A stretch of 64,000 nucleotides of DNA from Rhizophagus irregularis (lineage: Eukaryota; Glomeromycota; Glomeromycetes; Glomerales; Glomeraceae), in NCBI RefSeq assembly GCF_026210795.1, contig NC_089459.1:2954235-3018234 (forward strand). Direction: 5' to 3'. This document shows, in pieces, positions 22,600 to 32,410 of the stretch (position 1 is the first letter of the stretch; every line of letters starts with the position of its first letter). The position numbers were made by a program, and so were the translations under genes. The notes under the pieces are model-generated. The model did not search any database. It was not told the origin of the DNA and saw only the letters and a list, made by a program, of their open reading frames with translations.

Positions 22600-24067
22600 A
22601 AGGGAAAGGATGCTAAAAGAGGTTTTTTATGTTTTTTTACTAAAAAAAACAAACTATATCATTACTGTTTAATACCTAAGAATTCTTAAAATATAATTAC
22701 TAAGGTAGATAATTTTTTAAAGAGAGAGATAGAGAGAGATTTTTTTATAATATCAATTTAAATATCACAAAATTATTACAATTATATCTATCGATCTGAT
22801 ATCATAACAATATTATGATAAATCATAATAATATTTTTACAAAAAATATCAAAATAATATTACTGTAATATATATTATATTATTAAGATATAAAAATTTC
22901 TTATAAAAAACCTATTTCTTCTATAGAAAAATCATTCGGTAAAATATTAAGCTGAGTATTTAGTAAATTTTTTTTTAGTTATATTTATAAAAAAGAAATT
23001 ATCTAATATTTTATGTATATTTCTTATTTTGGTTTTTTTATTATTTGAAATTTCTCTCAGATATAATCCTATTATTTTACCATTTACTCCAATTTCATCA
23101 ATTTTTTCATTTATAACAAGAAAGGTTTAATTTAGCACAATACAATAATATACAGATATAATATTTTTTGAAGGATTTGTATAAACTCCCAAAAATTTAT
23201 TTTAAAGACATATTTAATAAAAAGTAAGGTTCAAATTTGAATCAATGATATATTTATATTAGTATACAATATAATTAGTGAAATGTTTAATTACAAAGTT
23301 CTAATTTTATTTTTGGTTCATTCAAGAAGAAAATGATTTTGAGATAATATTATAATGAGATATTGATTTTATTGTTAATCATTTACAGATCGAAAAAAAA
23401 TAATTATATGCATAGCAAGTTTTCAAATTGACCTGTGATCTATTTCTGCAGTATATAATAGGCCTGTTCAATTCTGATCGTTTGGGTTTTTTGATCGAAA
23501 ATCTATTAACCAATCCTATCATGTGATCAAAATCAAAATTGAGTACTTTGATCGGCTTATTGAATGGTTAATCTTGGTCACCTTATTTTTCGTATAATAA
23601 AATATTTTTTTTAAAAAAAAATGGCAAATAAGCAATACCATAAAGGTATATTAAACTTTTTGAGAATGCTTATTAAAACTTCATTAGATACCAGACGCGT
23701 TAAAAAAAGTGATCAAAATAATACCACAATTTTGTTGTTCGGAAAGTTCAGGTTATTGATCAGGTCATACAATTCCATCAGCCAATAGTTATCAATTCAA
23801 ACCTGGCCTAATATCAAATGATCAAATGTACTATGTTTCACAACATTTTTATCATTTTTGTATAATTGGGAGTGATTTAAAAATTTTTTTTAAAAAAACA
23901 AGTTTGAAATATTTTTTCACTACCTTTTTTGCATCATTACGTAATTTAATTTGCAAATTTGCAAGATAATTTTTTTAAAAAACAAGTTTGAAATATTTTT
24001 CTCTAACTTTTTTTTGCATCATTACATAATTTAATTTGCATGGTATGCATGGACCACACTCTTTTAT
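22600..24067. other. Gene-free AT-rich stretch
   Basis: No gene is seen. There is a short AGAG tract near 22722-22738. A weak terminal-repeat pair (TAGGCCTGTTCAATTCTGAT at about 23460, and an inverse TTCAAACCTGGCCTA at about 23797-23811) may bound a decayed element. An approximately 83-bp tandem duplication (AACAAGTTTGAAATATTTTT at about 23899 and 23981) ends near 24043. Confidence 0.45.
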
Positions 24068-27000
24068 TTATAAATTAAATTTTCTATTTAAAGGTATTAT
24101 TGATAGGTAATTATATTTTCCTATTGTAATGTATTTAAATTTTATGGCTCTACATAATATTCTATGAACTGCTAACAATGAGTCACAACCTTCCTCATAG
24201 TATTCAGTTTTCCATAATTCTGTATTTGATATTTTTGGTTTCATAAAGCTATGTTTAAACCGAATACCAGAGGTGGGTGCACATTTATACCATTTCACAT
24301 ATGTAAGAAGATGTGTTTTTGATCTCTCTGAAAATCTAAGCGTATGTTCAAAGTAATATTGAACTTCACCTGGGTATACATCGATTGATTCATCATTAAC
24401 TGCTTTTCATTTTGCAAATATGGTCGCATTTTTTTCTTGTTGGCTTAATATCACAGATCCAAATATTTCTGCACCAATTTGCAATCTTGCGTGCTGATTA
24501 ATTACCAGGTCTATAAATCCTAATATTTCTCTTTATTCTTTTTTATATAATATAGAATACCATTCATATAGAAATCTGCATAATTCTAAAGGCATAATAA
24601 CTTTAAAATATGAAGGTTTGAGCATTTGACCTGGTAATTTCTCAGTACCATATATTTTAGAAAATATAGATGTATTATGTCTCATAGATAGAAAATGTTG
24701 CAACTCTTCCCTTTCTTCTGTAAGTGCCAAACTACCTACAGCCTTTTTTGGAATAAGAAGGCAAAGAGATTCATCAAAAAGACCAGATGACCATCTGCTT
24801 GTTAAGTAGTAATCCACTAGAGTATTTTTCAGAACGATTTTCATAAGTTCAGGTTCTATTTGTCGATTGCTGTTAGGATATGATCCTAAATAATAGAAAA
24901 TATATTTTTTAATAAAAAAAAAATTACAAGTTACTAAAGTAAAATAAGGATTTTACCTATATATCCATTAAGTCTTTCAAATGGAAAAAGCCAATAACTA
25001 TATATAGGACTATAATCACGACAACAATTGGGAATGTGAAGTGCAAGATGTATGTTACTTGTTACAAATTCTGGTCCATATGTGTTTTCTATAAGGTAAG
25101 TCATATCTTTTAATCTCTCTTGTGCTTCTTTTAAATCATCTTCGGTAATGAATCTTGCTACTAAAAGATTACATGCCCGAACAAAATATCCTAAAATCTT
25201 TCTATCATTATTGTCTAGCATATCCCATAGAATATTTGTTGAATAGATCATGATGAAAGTCTTTCATTGATCAGCAGTTAAAATTAGAAAATCCATCATT
25301 TCTGATAGCAATTTTTGGAGGAATTCGGCCAATGTCAAAAGGTAATTCAACATGATCCATTCTTTTTTGTGCCACTCAAAGTTGTTCCATACTTAATTTT
25401 TCCTGATTTACAAAAATTGATTTGATTATCCATTTTGCTATACCAAGAAAAAGGCAATGCATTGGATCTATTACTGCAAAACATATAGGATCCATATATG
25501 GAAGACGAAGCAATTCAGACCAGCGTACACCATGATCTTTAAAATGATTATCTCTTGACTTCTTTGAGTTGCATTGCAACCATTCATGTGCATATCTTCT
25601 ATGTGATTCTGCAGTACTTATTTTATAGGTATGTTCTCCTCCATAGTGAGTTTTTTTATATTCTTGACTGTAAATATTACGTTTCTCACACCTATGGCAT
25701 TTCATTATTGCAGATCTATGTCCAAATATCTTTCGTGTGGCTGGTATATCTGATGATCCAACAATTAATGCAACTTTTATATTTAATCCATTAGGATACT
25801 GATAAGTTTTTGGAATCCTCCAACCCCTCCAAAGCTCTAAAAGTTCATCCACAATAGGGGCCAAATAATGATTTATACGATCCAATCCCACCTCTTTTGG
25901 ATCAGGTAAAAAACCTAAATATATAATATTTTCAGGTTTATTCCTTTCTGACCTTGGTAAATTACAAATAGATGCATATATAGCACCAGTACTATGTTGA
26001 GTATAGGTAAATGGTTGAAACCAATCAAGGTTAAAAAGAAGACCTAGATTGGTTGTGACAGTTTCTGGTATAAAAAAGGTACTACCATCAAATGGAAAGG
26101 TTTTCTATACTTTACCATCATAAATATCTGAATAGATATTAACCTCTTTTCTCTGAACTCCTGATAATTTCAACATATTTTCAAAATCAGGTCGTTAATA
26201 TAACATACTCAATTGCTGACGAATACTTGGCTTAGAAAAAAGCATACAAGGCATAGCAATTGTTTCTCTTTTACTTTTTTTAAGAATAGTAAGCAGATTA
26301 TTGCATTGATTACGACGACTTGGTATTGGATTATTTGGAAATTCTTCATGTAAGCAATCCTTAATTGCCACTTTTTCTTCTTTCTTATATGCAATAATAT
26401 CTTTAATATTATGCATTTTATGACAATTATTGCATACAGCTAACTGCATTTTTGGTTGAAAAATATTTAAATATTTTTTTGCCATATATAAGGAATTAGG
26501 AAAATCTTTGAATTGCAATTTATTTAAGCAAATAAGTACAATATGTAAGAACTTTATTAATGCTTCAAGTGCCATGTTAGTGAGTCAAAATCTTTGTTAA
26601 AATTTAAATGCCCATAGAATAATTTCAGTTTCCAACGAATCATTTAAGCTTTCCATCACAAACACTTCATCACTATCAAATTCGGGAGATGTGAAAATAT
26701 TTTTTATATTATCTTCATCTTCATTTTCTTCTTTCTGATCTATATTATCATCATCATCCTCCTCTTCTTCTTGATAGATATAATTCTGATTGATGTTATA
26801 ATCATTCTCCTCATTAAAATAATCGACAATATTATCATTTTTATCAAATGTAAGTGCAGGAATACAAAAGTTGAATGAAAATGGTATATTTATACTTTCT
26901 TCTTCATTAAAGAATTGGGAAAAGAATCAGGCAATATACCTTCTTCATTATCTGGTTTATTTAAGTGAAAAGAATCAGAATTATCTATTTTCTGCCTTTT

Positions 27001-27300
27001 TGATTGATTTGAATTTATTCTGGTGGAATTTACATCTGAAATAAGGTTAGTATTTTGACTTTGTTTCCTTGCCATAATGGCATTTTCCTGATCTTTTTTA
27101 GCATCTTTTGACCTCCATAGACGTTCATCTTTAGCATGTTTTTTTTGAGTACGAGGGTCAACTTCTTCACCATTACAAAGAATACAATAACATGCATACA
27201 AATACTTCTTTTTGGGTTTTATTAAATCAGCAACAGAGGTTTCAACTTTACTTTTTTTATTATGTTTTATTAAATCGGCTACAAAAGTTTTATTACTCAT
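24068..27300 (-). pseudogene. CACTA/EnSpm (Tnp2-like) transposase, broken
   Basis: Start MSNKTFVADLIKH at 27300. The N-terminal part has a Cys/His knuckle (YACYCILCNGEEVDPRTQKKH) and an acidic run (QEEEEDDDDN). A middle part holds CNNCHKMHNI. The core is DGSTFFIPETVTTNLGLLFN, LDWFQPFTYTQHSTGAIYA and ICNLPRSERNKPENI, then MGLDRINHYLAPIVDELLEL (25891), MKCHRCEKRN, WSELLRLPYMDPICFAVIDP and MHCLFLGIAKWI. This is followed by a DUF4218-like region (YGPEFVTSNIHLALHIPNCC, near 25080) and FPFERLNGYIG. The block order is that of CACTA transposases. At least four breaks (stops and frame changes) separate the pieces, so it is inactive. Confidence 0.85.
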
Positions 27301-27414
27301 TTTGCTAAAATATATTTACTAAATTATGTGTATTTTATGTAATAAGAAAGTTATGAAAAGGTTTGCCAGATCGTAGAATATGTTAGATAGCTATTTAAAT
27401 GAAGTTTATGTTTG

Positions 27415-27690
27415 CGTTTTCAGAATCAGATTCGCGTAAAGGAATGTTTTCAATCAGGTTCGCATTTGGATTAAAATTCGCGTAAGAAATTTTTAGAATC
27501 ATGTTCACGTTTTTAGAATCAGATTCATGTGAAATTTTTTCAATCAGGTTCGCGTTTAGATCAAAATTCGCGTGAAGGAATTTTCAGAATCAGATTCGTG
27601 TGGAATCTTTTCAATCAGGTTCGCGTTTAGATTAAAATTCGCGTGAGAGAATTTTTCAGAATTAGATTCACGTAGTCGATCTGAAATCAA
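27415..27690. repeat. About 75-bp tandem repeats in the divergent spacer of the CACTA element
   Basis: Three to four units alternate CAGAATCAGATTCGCGT, TTTTCAATCAGGTTCGCG and TTTAGATTAAAATTCGCGTG. They lie between the transposase start (27300) and the divergent accessory gene (27778). TTCGCG words in both orientations make it a good candidate for transposase-binding or promoter repeats. Confidence 0.7.
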
Positions 27691-27777
27691 TATAAATATG
27701 CAACCTTTTTCGATTTCTGGAATCTCCTTTTAATCACTTTTCAATCAAAGTAAATACTCAACTAAAATATATAAGTA

Positions 27778-29217
27778 ATGATGAATAGTGATCAGGAATC
27801 TATCAACTCATCTTCATCCTCATCCTCCTCCTCCTCATCATCATCATCTTTGTCCTCATTATCAGTTACTTCGTATAAAACAATTAAAGCAAATATTGTT
27901 TATTATTTATTTATTATTTCTGTTTTTTTTTATTTATTTACGTTTATTTATCTGTTATTTTATAGCAAGAAGTGTTTATATGGGTCGACTCAGAATTAAA
28001 GGATATCTACAAAATAGATGAGAAACAAACTTGGGTTGAGCAGAAGGAAAATATAGTTACAAAACTATTGCCACCTCTGTATAAGCTTGTAAATAAAAAA
28101 TACAGCGTTACGAATAGCCAATTACTAAAAATGTTATATGGATGATAGCGTTCTCGACATCATGTAAGTAATATCAAAGGCCAAGGAAAAGAAAGAGTAA
28201 AACAAAATAAAAGAAGATCCAAAAAAATACGAGAATGCAAGACGTGAGTAAATATTCAATTAATATGAAATGGAAATTTGGTTAACTATGTTATATTTAC
28301 AATTATTATTAGAAAAAGAAGAGAAGAGCATAAGCAGCTAATTATTTAATTGAAGGTAAAGATAAATATATCCTCAGGCAGTGATGTGGTGGGACAGTGT
28401 CCCACAAAATTTTGATGTCCTGTCCAAGTCCAATTTCATTTGTCCCGTCCTGTATTGTTTAAAATATTGTCCAATTTATTAATATTATATATAAATCATA
28501 TATCCTTTTATAATGAATTATTGTCATGGACATCAACAACATCTTGTCCAAGTCCTGGACTGTCCCGTCCTGTCCCATCCAAGGACATGTCCCAGTCCCA
28601 GTCACAACACTGTCCTCAGGTATTCAGAGGAGGATCTCGTAAAAATTCTTAAAGATTCAGGATACCACTCTGAAGAGTGGGAGGAAACAGATCCTGAAGA
28701 AAATTGGCCTGTCATACAACCCGACATAGTTGAAGATAATGCCGTTACAAAAAAGTCATCATCAATATATGTTTATGAAAAATGATGGTGTTCTTCTACA
28801 GTATATATACTTATTATTTTATTAGTTTTATTTATCAAAATTATAATAGTAATTTATTTATTTAAGCTTCTGCGATTATTACATGACCGAATCGATCCAA
28901 CAATCAAATTATTAAAAAAAAAATCACCAACTTTAAAACGTAAGAGAGCTCAGTTAAGGTACAATACATCTAGCATACCGCCCATAGGTGCACCAAGTTG
29001 GTGCTTAAATCAAGAAGCACTCAAACAGTTTAACCGTTCAAGTATCAATATTCCGGTATATGATTATGATATTGATGATATTCAAAATAATAGTGATAAT
29101 GATACTGAAGATGAAAGCATCAATAATGAAGAAATCCCAAATAGAACAAATTCTAATAAAAGAAAAAAGAAAAAAACTAAGAAACAAAAAAGAAGTAAAA
29201 AACATAAATCAAAATAA
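27778..29217 (+). pseudogene. Divergent accessory gene of the CACTA element, interrupted
   Basis: Start MMNSDQESIN, followed by a long serine run (CCT/TCA repeats). A first intron near 27870-27965 ends in TTTTATAG. The next exon reads KIDEKQTWVEQKENIVTKLL and NKKYSVTNSQLLKMLYG. Further exons read KGQGKERVKQNKRRSKK, YSEEDLVKILKDSGYHSEEW, LLHDRIDPTIKLLKKKSPTL and IPPIGAPSWCLNQEALKQF, and end very basic (KRKKKKTKKQKRSKKHK). No known domain. An in-frame TGA follows KMLYG, and the 234-bp hAT MITE at 28379-28612 splits an exon. It is arranged head-to-head with the transposase, as in the first element of the window. Confidence 0.6.
28379..28612. mobile_element. 234-bp hAT MITE inside an exon
   Basis: Ends CAGTGATGTGG...CACAACACTG fit the hAT pattern. 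The 8-bp duplication TCCTCAGG is exact (28371-28378 and 28613-28620). Inner ends are rich in GGGACAGTGTCCC and CCTGTCC words. Exonic frame runs up to one flank and resumes at the other. Confidence 0.9.
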
Positions 29218-29789
29218 TCCAATGTTTTTTTTCTTCGAGATTTTTTTATGTAGATGCTTATTACAATCTAGTCTTAAATAGGTTTACTTTATTGGATTAT
29301 ATAATAAATTGAATTTAATCATCTATAGTATGCAGTTTAATCACGAATTATTTTCAATAATTTGCTGTTAGAATTTAAAATTAATAATGTTAATTCATTT
29401 CTGGAAGTTTAGTTTTTTTTAAGCATATTTTGTGTAAGCATAATTTTTTATGTTAAGTATTTTTTTAAAAAAAAACTTCAGATCAAATCAAATTTTGATT
29501 TTATTTAATACGATCTGCACATTTTTTTTTTAAAAAAAAACTTTGGATCAAATCAAATTTTGATCTTATTTAACTCGATCTGCACAGAATTTAAAAATAT
29601 TAAACAATGCATTTTTTTATTTATTACATGTATTTTATTTATTATAAGCTTAATCTATAGGGAATAAATTAATTTATAATTTGAAAATTATGCAACAATT
29701 AACAAAAATGTGATTTCAAATTATAAAATCATATATTATAAAATAAAACTATAGCATTTTCTATTCATGAGACATAATACGTCTATGAT
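29218..29789. repeat. Gene-free spacer with a 67-bp tandem duplication
   Basis: Two copies of AAACTT(C/T)(A/G)GATCAAATC...CGATCTGCACA lie at about 29458-29591. Each holds the palindrome ATCAAATCAAATTTTGAT-like core and a T/A run. Nothing else is recognised. Confidence 0.55.
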
Positions 29790-30088
29790 TTCCAAAATAT
29801 ATAGTACTGAAACATTACTTAGCCAAATGCTTAACCCATCATATATCAATGTCATTATGCCTTTGAAGTTGCAAGGATTTTCTATGTGAATGGTATGCAA
29901 TATTATATGAGAGGAAAAAGAAGATGTATTAGGATTTATGGATTTGCATATGAATCAGCATGCAAGACTACAAATTAACACCGAAATATTTGGATCTATA
30001 ATTTCTGGTCACCATGAAAAAAATGCGAATATATTTGCAAAATGGAAAGCAGCTAATGATGATTCAGTTGACACTTATCTGGGTTAGA
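29790..30088 (+). pseudogene. CACTA transposase C-terminal fragment, inverted relative to the main copy
   Basis: Pieces in shifting frames resemble the minus-strand transposase at about 24690-24390, for example CEWYAILYE against CRFLYEWYSILYK, and LQINTEIFGSIIS-like and HEKNANIFAKWKAAND-like segments. It sits at the far end of the element in the opposite orientation, so it is either part of a second nested copy or a captured inverted end. Confidence 0.5.
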
Positions 30089-30164
30089 ACTCCGAAAATG
30101 ACTCGCATAAATTCGCATTTTCATCCTGGAAATTGCGACGACTAAATAATATAATTATATTATT

Positions 30165-30550
30165 TAGTCATAAACAACTTAGACTAGGTTATTTAGTAAT
30201 AAAATAATCTAACTATAACTAAATAATCTAAGTTATACATGCCACCCAAATTATTTTGGGCTGCCGTAATTATAAGTAAAATCCAAAATTCAATTATGAC
30301 ATCCCAAATTATTTTGGCACTTTACATAGTAAATTATATATAAATTAAATGAATTACGACATCCCAAATTATAATTATGGCATCCCAAAATAATTTGGGC
30401 AGCATGTATAATCTAAGTATGACTATAAATAATCTAACTATAACTAAATAATCTAAGTATGGCTATAAATAATCTAAATATAACTAAATAATTTAAATAT
30501 ATCTAAATAAACTAAAGTTAATAACCTAAATATGATTAAACACTCTAACT
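30165..30550. repeat. Degenerate short tandem repeats (ATAATCTAA)
   Basis: The tract consists of variants of ACTATAACTAAATAATCTAA with about 18-22 nt spacing, on both sides of the 177-bp MITE copy 3. The MITE took its target duplication ATCTAAGT from this tract. Confidence 0.65.
30234..30410 (+). mobile_element. 177-bp MITE, family copy 3
   Basis: Same ends and length as copies 1 and 2. The 8-bp duplication ATCTAAGT is exact (30226-30233 and 30411-30418). Because the flanks are tandem repeats, the exact duplication alone would be weak evidence, but the three-copy length agreement settles it. Confidence 0.9.
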
Positions 30551-32005
30551 AAATAACGTGTTTGTGACAATTTTGTATACCTAGTTATTTTTCTTACTAT
30601 ATTCCTTCCCTTTAAATTCGCTTTTCTTTAGCTTTTTCCTATTTATTATTTGTGATCATATGATTAAATAACCTAAATATTACTATTACTAAATAATCGA
30701 AATGTACCTATTTTTGTTTGGTTATGTACATCAATAATTATTTTCTAATATAATTTATGTTATTGGGGTTTTATGGTTGATTGGTTATTAAATTCTATGT
30801 TGGAGGTCCGGCCTGTCTGCAATTATTTGGATTCTAAGTTTTATGATGAAGTTTTTGCCATTCTGCGCCTCTTTGGTTACCTGTTAAGGATTCGAGGGTG
30901 CTTTTCTTTTTTACCTATTTTGTTATCTATCAAAATGCCTAAATATAGTAAAAAAAATATCATGTTAGGTGGCGCAGTAGATCGCAGTAGATTCGCATTT
31001 AAATTTGGTTGGCACTATACCATAATTTTGGCTGATCTTTTGGGCATGTGATTCGAGGATCCAGCTTGGCACCATAATAGTAACCTGGTAGTATTCTTGG
31101 AGCTGTCATGGAACTAGTGAGGAACTGGCAGGGAGCTAAAGTAGTTCTGTTAATTCGCCAGTTCTTTATGCCAGCTTGGATGCTGAGTTATTATGTTCAA
31201 AGATCTGGCCGAAATTGTGGAATAATGCTGGCTGGTACTGCGCCTTACTGTGCTAGTCATATGACTTTTGCTGAACTGTGAATCAGAAAATTCGAAATGC
31301 AAATGTAAATATATCACATCTTGTCCTATAAAAAATCATCAAAGAAGGTACCAGAAGTACTTTGTTAAGTTTTTTTACCGTCTCTATAAAAATTTTCTAT
31401 CCCTATAAGAAAAATTCTTGAGGACGCTCTTAGGGATAATCTTGATATCATTTTTGGGCTTCTTAATGCTCCTAGTAAAAGTAAAGTTATAGGAAAAAAA
31501 TATCGAATCCATCCTATATGTATGCCGTCACCAAGAAAATTTGTTAGTGACGCTCTTAGTGACGCTCTTAGTGACACCCCTGTATACTTTTTTCGAAGTT
31601 TGGGGACGCTCAGTTATCTTCCTTTATATCTGTCACTATGTCACTAAGAGTCACTAAGAAAAAGTAAAGTTCTAGGAAAAAAATCAAATTTCTATGGTAT
31701 CAGTATGGTATATCTATCGGTATACTATATATATGTTATATGTATGCTATATTTTTACTATACCTATAGATAAAAAAAAAATAAAGTAAAGTAGTCTGAT
31801 TTTCTTAGTGACTCTTAGTGACATGGTGACACCCATCTAAAAACCTTTTGATGGCTCTAAAAATGTGAAATAGCTATAAATTTTGTCATCGAAAGTGTCA
31901 TCAAGAGTGTCACTAAGAAATTTTGGCGAACTGAGTTCATCCAAAAGGCCATAGGGATAGTGACAACTTTTTATTCTTGTTTAAGTTCTTTCGATTAGCC
32001 TAAAA
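30551..32005. other. No recognised gene; CTTAGTGAC repeats
   Basis: A 92-codon open frame at 30773-31051 has no recognisable content. From about 31370 to 31925 the word CTTAGTGAC and its inverse GTCACTAAG recur at least ten times, including a 12-bp tandem GTGACGCTCTTA near 31547-31575. AAAGTAAAGTT(C/A)(T)AGGAAAAAAAT occurs twice (about 31478 and 31663). The tract directly precedes the primase-recombinase gene block and might mark its edge. Confidence 0.45.
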
Positions 32006-32287
32006 TTACTTGAGCAGAATCTCTTTGGGATCATCAGCTTGCTTAGCCAGCTTTTTCTGATGGTAATGTTCTTTCGATCTATGTTTTTTTGCATGCGTAT
32101 TGCAATAGTCATATTTCGATCTTGTCATCTCTTTACATCCGCTTTCTTTGCAAGCAACTTGCCTAAAATCCTGATGGACTTTACATCCTTTTGGATTATA
32201 GCATCTCCGATTACATACTTCGCCAGTCCTAAGAATATATGGACAATAATAAAAATTCCAGGGTGTCACCTTTTTTCCGCCTCCCAT
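32006..32287 (-). CDS. Small Cys/His-rich protein, probable zinc binder
   Basis: 93 aa, start MGGGKKVTPWNFYYCPYILR. Two clusters are visible: CPY-x8-CNRRC-x5-CKVH (residues 15-38) and CKESGC-x10-CNTHAKKH (residues 48-74). The spacing suggests two zinc sites. The C-terminus is basic then mixed. I do not recognise the family. It is divergent from the primase-helicase gene that starts about 120 bp away, so the two may share a promoter region. The frame is intact, unlike most neighbours. Confidence 0.6.
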   Translation of the reverse strand: MGGGKKVTPWNFYYCPYILRTGEVCNRRCYNPKGCKVHQDFRQVACKESGCKEMTRSKYDYCNTHAKKHRSKEHYHQKKLAKQADDPKEILLK

Positions 32288-32410
32288 TTATGTATATCGA
32301 TTAATAATCTCAGATAATTAATTTCATTTTAAACTTTTTTCTTGCGAATAATATACCTCGAGTTTTGGTATAACTATAAATTATCATAAATTGCTTGAGA
32401 AAAAAATGAC

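Noticed and set aside
23459-23812. Terminal-repeat element with TAGGCC ends
   Set aside because: The ends match only about 12 of 20 bases and the flanks show no target duplication, so I left it as a note in the gene-free stretch.
27788-28021. Alternative frame over the serine run
   Set aside because: It is the His/Pro-rich shadow of the CCT/TCA serine-coding repeat. The serine frame fits the downstream exons.
30773-31051. 92-codon open frame as a gene
   Set aside because: No recognisable domain, no intron signals and no neighbouring homologue. It could be chance in a less AT-rich patch.
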